From Hoeflea sp. (GTDB lineage: Bacteria; Pseudomonadota; Alphaproteobacteria; Rhizobiales; Rhizobiaceae), in NCBI RefSeq assembly GCF_002733955.1, contig NZ_NVXQ01000028.1, positions 1 through 64,000 of the forward strand: a DNA stretch of 64,000 nucleotides, read 5' to 3'. The notes beneath the pieces were generated by a model, which saw only the letters and a program-made list of their open reading frames with translations, ran no database searches and had not been told where the DNA came from. Position numbers and translations under genes: made by a program. The first letter of the stretch is position 1; each line of letters begins with the position of its first letter. Below are positions 8,612 to 17,816 of this stretch, one piece after another.

Positions 8612-8639
8612 TGGACATACACTCTTGTCCAATTATAGT
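8612..8639 (+). promoter_or_regulatory. Candidate promoter and overlapping inverted repeat of the peptide ABC operon
   Basis: TGGACA, a 16-base spacer and TATAGT form a plausible housekeeping promoter about 110 bp before the binding-protein gene. TGGACA (8612-8617) and TGTCCA (8626-8631) are also an inverted repeat with an 8-base spacer, so a regulator could bind over the -35/spacer region. This is the only distinct signal in the 8448-8750 gap. Confidence 0.45.
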
Positions 8640-8750
8640 CACAGGTCTCCAGAACGTCCCGATCAGGCTGGGAGGCCAAATCGAATTGTCCGCCGTCGGG
8701 GCGTTTTTTCTCGAGAATGACACCAATAACAGCAATACAGGGAGAAACTG

Positions 8751-10343
8751 ATGTCATCCAAAAAGAAACTGCTCGGCGCCTTGCTGACCACCGCCATTCT
8801 GGCGGGGAGCAGCGCTCTCGCCTCGGCCGAGACGCTTCGCTGGGCACGCGCCGGCGACAGCCTGACGCTCGACCCGCATTCGCAGAATGAAGGTCCGACC
8901 CATGCGCTTTCCCAGCAGATCTACGAGCCGCTGATCTCGCCTGACATGGAAGCCAAGCCGATTCCCGCGCTCGCAACCGAGTGGATGGTGAAGGAAGGCG
9001 ACCCGAATGTCTGGGTTTTCAAGCTGCGCGAAGGCGTGAAGTTCCACGGTGGCGAAGATTTTACCGCTGAAGACGTGGTGTTCTCCTTCAACCGCGCCAA
9101 GATGGAAAGCTCCGACATGAAGGAGCTGCTGGTTTCCATCAAGGAAGTCCGCGCCGTCGATGACTACACCGTCGAGATGGAAACCGAAGGTCCGAACCCG
9201 ATCCTGCCGAACAACCTGACCAACCTGTTCATCATGGACAAGGGCTGGGCAGAAGCCAACGACGTGACCGCGCCGGCCGAATTCGACGATGGCGAGGAAA
9301 CCTATGCGGTGCGCAATGCCAACGGCACCGGCGCCTTCATGCTCGAAAGCCGCGAGCCGGACACCAAGACCGTGCTCAAGGCCAATCCGGACTACTGGGG
9401 CAAGGGCCAGTTCCCGCTCGAAGTGACCGAGATCATCTACACGCCGATCCAGAACGCAGCGACCCGCGTGGCGGCCCTGCTGTCCGGCGAAGTCGACCTG
9501 ATCCAGGACGTGCCGGTGCAGGATATCGACCGTGTGGCCAATGGCGACGGGCTGAAAGTCGGCAATGCACCGCAGAACCGCACCATCTTCTTCGGCATCA
9601 ACTCGGGTGATGCGGACCTCGAAAATGACAATGTCGAGGGCAAGAACCCGTTTGCGGATGTTCGCGTGCGCAAGGCCATGAACATGGCGATCGACCGCGA
9701 TGCCATCAAGCAGGTGGTGATGCGCGGCCAGTCCGCGCCGACCGGCGTGATCATCCCGCCTTTCGTCAATGGCTGGACAGACGCGCTCGATGCCTATCCG
9801 AAGGCTGACATCGACGCTGCCAAGGCACTGATGGAAGAAGCAGGATATGGCGACGGTTTTGAAGTCACCATGCATTGCCCGAACGACCGCTACATCAACG
9901 ACGAGGCCATCTGCCAGGCAGCCGTCGGCATGATGGGCAAGATCGGCATCAAGGCCAATCTGGTTGCCCAGACCAAGGCCAACCACTTCCCGCTGATTTC
10001 GGGCAAGAAGACCGACTTCTACCTGCTCGGCTGGGGCGTTCCGACCTTTGATTCCGAGTATGTGTTCAACTTCCTGGTCCACTCCACCACGGATGACCGC
10101 GGTTCCTGGAACGGCTCGCGCTTCTCCAATGCGGACGTCGACGCGATGATCCAGTCGCTGGGTTCTGAGGTCGACCTCGACAAGCGCAACGAGACCATCG
10201 CCAAGATCTGGCAGGTTGTTCAGGACGAGCAGATCTACCTGCCGATCCACAACCAGGTCCTGAACTGGGGCATGAAGTCCAACATCGACTTCCCGGTTCA
10301 GCCGGAAGACCAGCCGCACTTCAAGTTCCTGAAGTTCAACTGA
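8751..10343 (+). CDS. ABC transporter substrate-binding protein, peptide/nickel family 5
   Basis: Periplasmic binding protein of 530 aa (SBP_bac_5, cluster C) with a signal peptide (KKKLLGALLTTAILAGSSALASA, cleaved near residue 26). Typical family segments are LDPHSQNEGPTHALSQQIYE, the FKLREGVKFHGGEDFTAEDV block and RVRKAMNMAIDRDAI. It captures peptides or similar solutes and delivers them to the permeases encoded next. A GGGAGAAAC site precedes the ATG. First gene of a five-gene importer operon; followed by hairpins that may limit read-through. Dipeptides, oligopeptides or opine-like solutes are all possible substrates. Confidence 0.93.
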   Translation: MSSKKKLLGALLTTAILAGSSALASAETLRWARAGDSLTLDPHSQNEGPTHALSQQIYEPLISPDMEAKPIPALATEWMVKEGDPNVWVFKLREGVKFHGGEDFTAEDVVFSFNRAKMESSDMKELLVSIKEVRAVDDYTVEMETEGPNPILPNNLTNLFIMDKGWAEANDVTAPAEFDDGEETYAVRNANGTGAFMLESREPDTKTVLKANPDYWGKGQFPLEVTEIIYTPIQNAATRVAALLSGEVDLIQDVPVQDIDRVANGDGLKVGNAPQNRTIFFGINSGDADLENDNVEGKNPFADVRVRKAMNMAIDRDAIKQVVMRGQSAPTGVIIPPFVNGWTDALDAYPKADIDAAKALMEEAGYGDGFEVTMHCPNDRYINDEAICQAAVGMMGKIGIKANLVAQTKANHFPLISGKKTDFYLLGWGVPTFDSEYVFNFLVHSTTDDRGSWNGSRFSNADVDAMIQSLGSEVDLDKRNETIAKIWQVVQDEQIYLPIHNQVLNWGMKSNIDFPVQPEDQPHFKFLKFN

Positions 10344-10345
10344 TC

Positions 10346-10387
10346 AGCGCCTGAGCGCTTCCTGGACGGGGACCATGGTCCCCGTCC
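10346..10387 (+). terminator. Tandem intercistronic hairpins after the binding-protein gene
   Basis: A small hairpin (AGCGC-CTGA-GCGCT, 10346-10359) is followed by a perfect 24-bp palindrome at 10364-10387 centred on CCATGG. Only a weak T-rich stretch follows, so it is more likely to protect the upstream mRNA or attenuate transcription than to stop it fully. It would favour the binding protein over the permeases. Confidence 0.6.
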
Positions 10388-10412
10388 ATTTCCCTGTTTT
10401 GAAAGCTCACCC

Positions 10413-11396
10413 ATGCTCGCTTACGTGATCCGCCGCGTATTCCAATCGATCTTCGTGCTGCTGATGGTCGGTCTGGTGGCGTTTTCCATGTTCCGCTTTG
10501 TCGGCGATCCGGTCGAAAACCTGCTTGGCCAGGAACGCACCCAGGCGGATATCGAGCGGGTACGGGACCAGTTGGGTCTCAACGATCCGTTTCCCGTCCA
10601 ATATGTCAAGTTCCTCGGCAACGCGCTGCAGGGCAATCTCGGGGTGAGTTACCGGCAGGGACGGCCGGTCTCCGAGATCATTGCCGAACGTGCACCGGCG
10701 ACCCTCGAGCTTGCGGGCGTTTCAGCCCTCTTCGCCGTCGTTTTCGGGGTTGGCCTCGGCGTCTTCACCGCCATCCGCAGGGACGGGTTCATGGCGAATC
10801 TGATCATGACCACGTCGCTGATCGGGGTTTCGCTGCCAACCTTCCTGATCGGCATCCTGCTGATCTACGTCTTCGCCGTCGAACTGGGCTGGTTGCCCAG
10901 TTTCGGACGCGGAGAAACGGTCAAGATCGGCGGGTGGAGCACGGGCTTCCTGACCGAGAGCGGCCTCAAGGCCATCATCCTGCCGGCGATCACGCTCGGG
11001 CTTTACCAGATGACCCTGATCATGCGTCTGGTGCGCTCCGAAATGCTGGAAGTGCTGCGCACCGACTACATCAAGTTTGCCCGGGCAAGGGGGCTTTCGA
11101 CGCGCGCCATCAATTTCGGCCATGCGCTGAAGAACACCCTGGTCCCGGTGATCACCGTGACCGGACTGCAGATCGGCTCCATCATCGCCTTTGCCATCAT
11201 TACCGAGACGGTGTTCCAGTGGCCCGGGGTCGGCCTGCTGTTCATCAACGCCATCCAGTTTGTCGATATTCCCGTCATGGCGGCCTATCTGATGCTGATC
11301 TCCGTCATGTTCGTGCTGATCAACCTGATCGTCGACCTGCTTTACTTCGTCATTGACCCGCGGCTTTCCGCCGACGCGTCGGCGCGCGGGCATTAG
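10413..11396 (+). CDS. ABC transporter permease, DppB/OppB type
   Basis: Inner-membrane permease of 327 aa with an N-terminal helix (MLAYVIRRVFQSIFVLLMVG) and about six membrane spans. The EAA motif region EVLRTDYIKFARARGLSTRAI docks the ATPase subunits. The family start 'MLxYxxRR' and length match DppB. It pairs with the next permease to form the channel of the peptide importer. The stop is 9 bp before the next ATG. Confidence 0.93.
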   Translation: MLAYVIRRVFQSIFVLLMVGLVAFSMFRFVGDPVENLLGQERTQADIERVRDQLGLNDPFPVQYVKFLGNALQGNLGVSYRQGRPVSEIIAERAPATLELAGVSALFAVVFGVGLGVFTAIRRDGFMANLIMTTSLIGVSLPTFLIGILLIYVFAVELGWLPSFGRGETVKIGGWSTGFLTESGLKAIILPAITLGLYQMTLIMRLVRSEMLEVLRTDYIKFARARGLSTRAINFGHALKNTLVPVITVTGLQIGSIIAFAIITETVFQWPGVGLLFINAIQFVDIPVMAAYLMLISVMFVLINLIVDLLYFVIDPRLSADASARGH

Positions 11397-11405
11397 GGGG
11401 ACGTG

Positions 11406-12320
11406 ATGGAAGCAGTTTCCAATTTCCTGGCTTCGGACCTGTTCTACCGTTTCCGCAAGTCGCCGGTCGCGGTTCTCGCCTTCATCGTCACTGCGGTGCT
11501 GGTGCTCTCGGCCCTGTTCGCTCCCCTGATTGCCCCGCAAAACCCGTTTGACCCGGGATCTCTCAACCTGATGAACGGGTTTTCCCAGCCGGGTGAACCC
11601 AACCAGTTTACCGGCGAAACCTTCATGCTCGGCACCGACGACCAGGGCCGGGACGTGTTTTCGACCATCCTCTACGGTCTGCGCATCTCGCTGTTTGTCG
11701 GCTTTTCCGCGGTCATGTTCGCCATGGTGCTGGGATCGGTTCTCGGCCTGATTGCTGGCTACACCGGCGGGCGCACCGACACCATCATCATGCGCATCGC
11801 CGATATCCAGCTGACCTTTCCCGCAATCCTCGTCGCGCTGCTGATCTTCGGCATCGCCAAGGGCATCACGCCGCCTTCCTACCGCGATGAAGTGGCGATC
11901 TGGGTGCTGATCCTGGCCATCGGGCTTTCCGACTGGGTGCAGTTTGCCCGTGTCGTGCGCGGCGCGACGCTGGTGGAACGCAACAAGGAATATGTGCAGG
12001 CGGCAAAGCTGATCGGGCGCAAGCCGATGGCGATCATGCTCAAGCACATCCTGCCCAACACGCTGGGGCCGGTTCTGGTGATCGCCACGATTTCGCTGGC
12101 GCTGGCCATCATCGCCGAAGCGACGCTGTCCTTCCTCGGTGTCGGCGCGCCGCCGACCCAGCCCTCGCTGGGGACGTTGATCCGCATCGGCCAGGGATTT
12201 CTGTTTTCCGGTGAGTACTGGATCCTGCTCTACCCGGCCGTGACGCTGCTTGCGCTGGCGCTGTCGGTCAACCTGCTTGGCGATTGGCTGCGCGATGCGC
12301 TCAATCCGAAACTGAAATAG
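11406..12320 (+). CDS. ABC transporter permease, DppC/OppC type
   Basis: Permease of 304 aa with an N-terminal OppC_N segment (FYRFRKSPVAVLAFIVTAVL), several membrane helices and the EAA loop around YVQAAKLIGRKPMAIMLKHI. The motif LGTDDQGRDVFSTILYGLRI is diagnostic for DppC-type subunits. A GTG at 11403 could also start it; ATG 11406 is better spaced from GGGGG at 11396-11400. Second channel subunit of the importer. Confidence 0.93.
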   Translation: MEAVSNFLASDLFYRFRKSPVAVLAFIVTAVLVLSALFAPLIAPQNPFDPGSLNLMNGFSQPGEPNQFTGETFMLGTDDQGRDVFSTILYGLRISLFVGFSAVMFAMVLGSVLGLIAGYTGGRTDTIIMRIADIQLTFPAILVALLIFGIAKGITPPSYRDEVAIWVLILAIGLSDWVQFARVVRGATLVERNKEYVQAAKLIGRKPMAIMLKHILPNTLGPVLVIATISLALAIIAEATLSFLGVGAPPTQPSLGTLIRIGQGFLFSGEYWILLYPAVTLLALALSVNLLGDWLRDALNPKLK

Positions 12321-12328
12321 GCGGAGAC

Positions 12329-13318
12329 ATGTCCACCCCACTCCTCTCCGTTCGTGATCTTGTCATCAAGTTCCCCACCCGCCACGGTCCGCTGACGGCA
12401 GTCGACGGCGTCAGCTTCGACCTGGCAGCCGGCGAGGTGCTGGGCGTCGTCGGTGAATCGGGCGCCGGCAAGTCGCTGACCGGTTCGGCCATCATCGGCC
12501 TGCTGGATCCGCCGGGCCATATTGCCTCGGGCGAGATCTACCTGAAGGGCGAGCGCATCGACAATCTTCGCCCCGAAGAGATGCGCGCCATCCGCGGCCG
12601 GCGCATCGGCATGGTGTTCCAGGATCCGCTGACCTCGCTCAATCCGCTTTACACGATCGCCGACCAGCTGATCGAAACCATCCGCACCCATTTGCGGCTG
12701 TCCGAACGCGAGGCCCGCAAGCGCGCCATCCAGCTGCTGGACGATGTCGGCATTCCGGCCGCCAGCCGCCGGATCGACGATTACCCGCACCAGTTTTCCG
12801 GCGGCATGCGCCAGCGCGTGGTGATTGCTCTGGCGCTCGCGGCCGGACCGGAACTCGTGATTGCCGACGAACCCACCACCGCGCTCGATGTCTCGGTGCA
12901 GGCACAGATCATCGATGTTCTCAAGGAGCAGTGCACCCAGCACGGAGCCTCGGTCATTCTCATCACCCACGACATGGGCGTGATTGCCGAAACCGCCGAT
13001 CGCGTGGCGGTGATGTATTCCGGCCGGATCGCGGAAATCGGACCGGTGCGCGAGATCATCCAGAACGCCAAGCACCCCTACACGAGCGGTCTGATGGGCT
13101 CGATCCCGACGCTCGCACAGGAGGAAGACCGCCTGGTGCAGATACCCGGTTCGATGCCGCGGCTTTCGGATATCCCGCCCGGCTGCCCGTTCAATCCCCG
13201 CTGTGACAAGGTGTTCGACAAGTGCCGGGTGCATCGCCCCTCACTGATCCCGGTGGAAAACCGCGAGGTGGCCTGCTGGCTCTACGAGGATACCGAAGCG
13301 AGGGGGGCCGCCACATGA
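12329..13318 (+). CDS. ABC transporter ATP-binding protein, DppD/OppD type
   Basis: ATPase of 329 aa with Walker [10 protein letters not shown]-loop region [12 protein letters not shown], signature FSGGMRQR, Walker [13 protein letters not shown] and H-loop LITHDMG. The C-terminal oligopeptide/dipeptide domain carries a cysteine cluster ([16 protein letters not shown]) typical of this family. It drives the importer together with DppF. GGCGGAG precedes the ATG, 8 bp after the permease stop, and its own stop overlaps the next start (ATGA). Confidence 0.94.
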   Translation: MSTPLLSVRDLVIKFPTRHGPLTAVDGVSFDLAAGEVLGVVGESGAGKSLTGSAIIGLLDPPGHIASGEIYLKGERIDNLRPEEMRAIRGRRIGMVFQDPLTSLNPLYTIADQLIETIRTHLRLSEREARKRAIQLLDDVGIPAASRRIDDYPHQFSGGMRQRVVIALALAAGPELVIADEPTTALDVSVQAQIIDVLKEQCTQHGASVILITHDMGVIAETADRVAVMYSGRIAEIGPVREIIQNAKHPYTSGLMGSIPTLAQEEDRLVQIPGSMPRLSDIPPGCPFNPRCDKVFDKCRVHRPSLIPVENREVACWLYEDTEARGAAT

Positions 13319-14349
13319 CCGAGATTTCCGCACAGCCCGAGACTCCGCTCATTCAGGTCGACAACCTGTCATGCGTTTTTGACGTCTCGAAGCCCTGGCT
13401 GAACCGCGTCGTCGAACGCGAACCCAAGCAGTTCCTGCGTGCAGTCGACGATGTTTCCTTCGAGATCCGCAAGGGTGAAACCCTGGCGCTGGTCGGCGAA
13501 TCAGGGTCAGGCAAATCAACCATCGCCAAGATGCTTGTCGGCCTGCTGGAGCCCAGTGCAGGCACCATCCTGTTTGATGGCCAGCCGATGATCATCGACA
13601 GCTCCGAGCGGATGATGGAGTTGCGCAAGCGCTTCCAGATGATCTTCCAGAGCCCCTATGCCAGCCTCAATCCGCGCTGGAAGGTGGCCGATGTCATTGC
13701 CGAGCCGATGGTTGTTCTGGGCGTCGAGAAGGACAGCGCGAAAATCCAGGCCCGGGTCGACGAATTGCTTGAACTGGTTGGCCTGTCCGCCGCCGACGGG
13801 TCGAAGTTCCCGCACGAGTTCTCCGGCGGCCAGCGTCAGCGCATCGCCATTGCCCGGGCGCTGTCCTCCAACCCGGAATTCATTGTCTGCGACGAGCCGA
13901 CCTCGGCTCTCGACGTGTCGGTGCAGGCACAGATCCTCAATCTGATGCGGGATCTGCAGGACCAGCTGGGCCTGACCTACCTGTTCATCAGTCATGACCT
14001 GTCGGTGGTTCGTCACATGGCCAACCGCATCGGCGTCCTGTATCTCGGCGCGCTGGTCGAGATTGCCGACAGCAAGGAACTGTTCAAGGCCCCGCAACAC
14101 CCCTACACGCGCATGCTGCTGGATGCGGTTCCCGACCTGGAAATGACCGGCCGTCAGCGCAAGGAAGTGGAAGGGGAAATCCCCAACCCGATCAACCCGC
14201 CATCGGGCTGCACCTTCCACCCGCGTTGCCCTTTCGCCAATGAGCGGTGCGAACGTGAGGTGCCCGGCTGGACGCAGACAAGATTCGGTGTTGCCGCCTG
14301 CCACGGCGTGGGAGAGGGGCGGATTCCCGCAGCCGAAATCACCCGGTGA
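13315..14349 (+). CDS. ABC transporter ATP-binding protein, DppF/OppF type
   Basis: ATPase of 344 aa with Walker A GESGSGKST, signature FSGGQRQR, Walker B FIVCDEPTSALD and H-loop LFISHDLS, plus the C-terminal cysteine motif SGCTFHPRCPFANERC. As in many OppF proteins, a short insert (KPWLNRVVEREPKQFLRA) precedes the Walker A region. It forms the ATPase heterodimer with the preceding subunit. Last gene of the importer operon; it converges on the TRAP permease gene. Confidence 0.94.
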   Translation: MTEISAQPETPLIQVDNLSCVFDVSKPWLNRVVEREPKQFLRAVDDVSFEIRKGETLALVGESGSGKSTIAKMLVGLLEPSAGTILFDGQPMIIDSSERMMELRKRFQMIFQSPYASLNPRWKVADVIAEPMVVLGVEKDSAKIQARVDELLELVGLSAADGSKFPHEFSGGQRQRIAIARALSSNPEFIVCDEPTSALDVSVQAQILNLMRDLQDQLGLTYLFISHDLSVVRHMANRIGVLYLGALVEIADSKELFKAPQHPYTRMLLDAVPDLEMTGRQRKEVEGEIPNPINPPSGCTFHPRCPFANERCEREVPGWTQTRFGVAACHGVGEGRIPAAEITR

Positions 14350-14419
14350 CGGCGAACCCTTATCGGGCTCGCCGGTATCTGACCTCTATCCGCACCATGG
14401 AAATCTGCCGAACGACGGC

Positions 14420-16609
14420 CTAGTCCGCGCCATGGGCCATGTCGCGGGGGCGCAGGAAGCCTTTCTGGTAGATATAGACCGCAACACCGATGGTGACGCC
14501 GACAATGTCGGTCAGCCACCCGGCATCGATCATCGTCAATCCTCCTGCCAGCAGGACAACCCGCACCACGCTGCTGGCGCGTCCGAAGAACCAGCCCTGC
14601 ACGGCTGCCGACAGGAGATAAACCCCGACGGCCGCTGTCGCGGTGACATGAATGGAATCGACCCAGCTTCCCTGCAAGAGCATCTCGTCGGACAGGTAGA
14701 ACATGTAAGGCACGATGAACGCTGCCAGCCCGAACTTGAAGCTTTCGACACTGGTCTTGAGCGGATCAGACCCGGCCAGCGCCGCTCCGGCATAGGCCGC
14801 CAGTGCGACCGGTGGTGTGATGGCCGAGATCACGGCGAAGTAGAAAATGAAGAAATGCGCCGTCAGCGGCTCGATCCCGAGATTGATCAGGCCCGGCGCC
14901 ATGACACTTGCGGCAACCACGTAGGCGGCGGTCGTCGGCATGCCCATGCCGAGCACGATCGAAACAAGCATGGCAAAGATCAGCGCCAGGAACTGGCTGT
15001 GTTCGGCGAGCCCCAGAAGCACCGCGGAAAAGCGTGACCCGATGCCGGTCAGCGCAATGACGCCGACGATGATGCCCGCTGTCGCACAAACCGCGACCAG
15101 CTGCAGCGCCATGCGCGCACCCAGTTCCAGCGCCCGGAACAGTTGTTTCGGACCCATGCGATGTGGCGTCAGCCAGGACACCACGGTCGCCGACATCATC
15201 GCCAGCGTGCCGCAGCGGATCACCGAATAGCCTGACAGCAGCGAGCCGATGAGCACGATGATCGGTGTGAACAAGTAGACCTGCTTGAGCAGTTTGGCGA
15301 ATTTCGGCAGCTCTGAGCGGGGCAGCCCGACCATGCCGTATTTCTGCGCTGCCAGATCCACCATGAAGAAGATCGAGAGGAAGTAGATGATCGCCGGAAT
15401 GATGCCGGCATAGACGATGTTGATGTATGGAATGCCGGTGATCTCGGCCATGATGAAGGCGCCGGCGCCCATGATTGGCGGCATGATCTGGCCGCCGGTC
15501 GAAGCAGCCGCCTCGACCGAAGCTGCGGTCTGCGGCTTGTAGCCGACCTTCTTCATCATCGGGATGGTCAGGCTGCCGGTTGCCACCACATTGCCGGCCG
15601 ACGTTCCGTTGATCATCCCCATGAGGCCGGATGCGAACACCGCCACCTTGGCCGGACCGCCGCGCTTGTGGCCGGCCGTGGCGAAGGCGAAATTGACGAA
15701 ATACTCGCCGACCCGGGTGGCCTGCAGAAATGCGGCGAAGATCACAAACAGGATGATGTAGGTCGAGGAGATGGCAATCGGAGCACTGAGAATGCCGTTG
15801 TCGGTGATGATGTAGGTGAAGAACCGTTTCGCATCATAGCCGCGATGGTAGAGAATTCCCGGCAGCCATGGCCCGAGAAAGGCGTAGCCGACAAACACGC
15901 TGGCGATGATGACCAGCGCCATGCCGGCAAGACGGCGTGTCAGTTCGACCACCAGCAACACACAGGTGACGGCCGCCCACATGTCCGATGGCAATGCCAT
16001 CGAGATGCCGCCACGCAACTGCAGCTGACGGGAAAACAGGATGAGATAGGCGATCGCGCTGAATGTCGCCACAACCAGCAGCACATCCGGTAGCGAGATA
16101 CGGCTCTGCGGACGCTCGGCGAAGAACCAGCCATGCGCGATGGCCAGCAAGCTGCCTGCAAACAGCGGGATACCGTAGTAGCGAAGCGCCCAGGGCTGTC
16201 CGGCTGGTACGCCGGTCTGCACGACATTGTACCAGATGGCCAGGAACATGGTGAAACCGGTCAGGATGCCAACGGCGGCGAGCGCCAGAATGACGTTGGC
16301 GAGAAAATTGCGTGGTGTGGCCGCATCAGCCCGGGTGGCGCCTGCGGCATAGATCATGAAGCCGAGCGCCAGCCCGCCGCCAATGTGGGACAGGCGGTAA
16401 GCCCAGGTTTCCAGCGGGTAGATATTCATCACATAGAGGTGGAAGCTGGAGTAAGCCACACAGGAGATTGCGACCACCCACATCAACCACCCGGAGAAGA
16501 TGCGCTGATTGAAGCCGACCGGTTCCTCGTCGACATGGGACACAGCCTCTGCGAGTGACACATCGTCCTGAACATCTTCTTTGACTTGCTTTGGTTTTGT
16601 GTCTGACAT
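14420..16609 (-). CDS. TRAP transporter permease, fused small and large subunits (TAXI type)
   Basis: Membrane protein of 729 aa. An N-terminal four-helix part (DctQ-like) is fused to a large DctM domain (about residues 130-620; GGQIMPPIMGAGAFIMAEIT and GMGMPTTAAYVVAASVMAPG are DctM hallmarks), followed by extra C-terminal helices. This fused architecture is typical of TAXI-TRAP systems, which take up organic anions using a sodium gradient. GTG at 16624 is possible, but GGGAGGG sits at ideal distance from ATG 16609. It lies downstream of the TAXI binding-protein gene, separated by a terminator-like hairpin. Genomic context points to tartrate or a related C4 hydroxy-acid. Confidence 0.9.
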   Translation of the reverse strand: MSDTKPKQVKEDVQDDVSLAEAVSHVDEEPVGFNQRIFSGWLMWVVAISCVAYSSFHLYVMNIYPLETWAYRLSHIGGGLALGFMIYAAGATRADAATPRNFLANVILALAAVGILTGFTMFLAIWYNVVQTGVPAGQPWALRYYGIPLFAGSLLAIAHGWFFAERPQSRISLPDVLLVVATFSAIAYLILFSRQLQLRGGISMALPSDMWAAVTCVLLVVELTRRLAGMALVIIASVFVGYAFLGPWLPGILYHRGYDAKRFFTYIITDNGILSAPIAISSTYIILFVIFAAFLQATRVGEYFVNFAFATAGHKRGGPAKVAVFASGLMGMINGTSAGNVVATGSLTIPMMKKVGYKPQTAASVEAAASTGGQIMPPIMGAGAFIMAEITGIPYINIVYAGIIPAIIYFLSIFFMVDLAAQKYGMVGLPRSELPKFAKLLKQVYLFTPIIVLIGSLLSGYSVIRCGTLAMMSATVVSWLTPHRMGPKQLFRALELGARMALQLVAVCATAGIIVGVIALTGIGSRFSAVLLGLAEHSQFLALIFAMLVSIVLGMGMPTTAAYVVAASVMAPGLINLGIEPLTAHFFIFYFAVISAITPPVALAAYAGAALAGSDPLKTSVESFKFGLAAFIVPYMFYLSDEMLLQGSWVDSIHVTATAAVGVYLLSAAVQGWFFGRASSVVRVVLLAGGLTMIDAGWLTDIVGVTIGVAVYIYQKGFLRPRDMAHGAD

Positions 16610-16650
16610 GGTGCGCCCTCCCACAGGCAGTGATACTCTTGTCCCGGCTT

Positions 16651-16685
16651 AAAAAAACAGGGCGGAATTGTGCAATCCCGCCCTG
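16651..16685 (-). terminator. Terminator/attenuator between TAXI and TRAP permease genes
   Basis: On the minus strand CAGGGCGG and CCGCCCTG form a perfect 8-bp stem around a 12-base loop, followed by seven T residues. It is located inside the operon, 45 bp after the TAXI stop and about 40 bp before the permease start, so partial read-through would give more binding protein than permease. Confidence 0.85.
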
Positions 16686-16729
16686 CGCCTGATCCCGGTC
16701 GACCGGATTATCCGGACGTTTTTTACGTC

Positions 16730-17704
16730 CTACTTCAGTTCGTCGGCGATCTCGTAGCCGTTTTCCGCAAACCATTTGGCAGCGCCGGGATGGAACGGCA
16801 TGAAAGTGTTCTTGTCGAAATGCTCCGGCAGGGTTTCGGCTGCTGCCTTGTGGCCCTGAAGCATGCGTTCATGCTCTTCCATTGCCAGCTTGGTGACTTC
16901 GTAGACGAGGCTGTCGGGCACGCTTTCGTGGACAATCGCAAAGTTCCACAGCGACACGGTTTCTATGGCCTCGGGCTGGTCCTCATAGGTGTTGGCCGGA
17001 ATGGTGAAAGCTGCCATTGCCGGTTCGGCCTTGAGGAACATGTCCCGCTCTTCTTCGGTCATGCTGATGAAGACGACGTCGTTTTCAACGGCGAGCTGGG
17101 TGTAGGCGCCATTCGGGATGCCCGCGGCATAGACAAAGGCATCGACCAGGCCGTCCTTCAGCTGTCCGGCCGTATCACTGGCGCCGGCATAGGAAATGTT
17201 GACCTCCATGCCTGCCGCCTTGAAGTAACGTGGCCAGTAGGCTGCCGAGGTGCCGCTTGCCGGCCCGACGCCGACCCGCTTGCCTTCCAGATCCTTGAAG
17301 GACTTGATGCCGGAGCTCGCCAGCACCGCTGCCTGCAGCGGGGTCTGATACATCGGGAACATTGCGCGGACCGCGGTGTGTTCGACACCCGGCATCACTT
17401 CGCTCTTGCCGACCCAGGCATCATAGGCCGGGCCCATGGTGACAAAGCCCATGTTCAGGTCGCCGGTCTGGACCAGCGTGACATTCTGTCCGGGACCGCC
17501 GGTGATCTCGACGCTGGCGTTGACGCCCAGCTTTTCGCTGATCAGACCGGCGAAACCGCTACCATAGGCAAAATAGGACCCGCCCTGGCTACCTGTGCCA
17601 AAAGTCAGCGTTTCCGGCCAGCCGGACTTGTCTTGTGCGACTGCCGCTGCGGCGAAACTTCCCGCAATTGCCAGCGCAAGAATGGATTTTCTTACAAATT
17701 TCAT
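16730..17704 (-). CDS. TAXI-family TRAP transporter substrate-binding protein
   Basis: Periplasmic protein of 324 aa with a signal peptide (FVRKSILALAIAGSFAAAAVA, cut after AQ/DK region). LTFGTGSQGGSYFAYGSGFA and LEGKRVGVGPASGTSAAYWP are the ligand-binding glycine-rich segments of the TAXI family. It binds an organic anion for the TRAP permease encoded downstream. GGGAGGAG precedes the ATG. A promoter with a consensus -10 lies upstream at 17788-17816. The substrate is inferred from the neighbouring tartrate dehydrogenase and glycerate kinase. Confidence 0.91.
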   Translation of the reverse strand: MKFVRKSILALAIAGSFAAAAVAQDKSGWPETLTFGTGSQGGSYFAYGSGFAGLISEKLGVNASVEITGGPGQNVTLVQTGDLNMGFVTMGPAYDAWVGKSEVMPGVEHTAVRAMFPMYQTPLQAAVLASSGIKSFKDLEGKRVGVGPASGTSAAYWPRYFKAAGMEVNISYAGASDTAGQLKDGLVDAFVYAAGIPNGAYTQLAVENDVVFISMTEEERDMFLKAEPAMAAFTIPANTYEDQPEAIETVSLWNFAIVHESVPDSLVYEVTKLAMEEHERMLQGHKAAAETLPEHFDKNTFMPFHPGAAKWFAENGYEIADELK

Positions 17705-17784
17705 GGCTCACTCCTCCCGTGAATGCACCTTGTGGTGCCATTCCCAAGACGCTACAGCCTGACGAAGCTGCTCCTCAAGGACTG

Positions 17785-17816
17785 CCAATTATATAAATAA
17801 TTTGATTAATCTCTAA
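17785..17816 (-). promoter_or_regulatory. Promoter and near-palindrome upstream of the TAXI gene
   Basis: Reading leftwards, TTAGAG (17816-17811), a 17-base spacer and a perfect TATAAT (17793-17788) form a promoter for the TAXI-TRAP genes. CCAATTAT (17785-17792) and ATAATTTG (17797-17804) form an imperfect inverted repeat over the -10, a likely site for the adjacent LysR-type regulator (inference). It overlaps the last codon of the LysR gene. Confidence 0.5.

Noticed and set aside
8754-10319. 521-codon minus-strand frame over the binding protein
   Set aside because: Antisense to a binding protein with signal peptide and family motifs.
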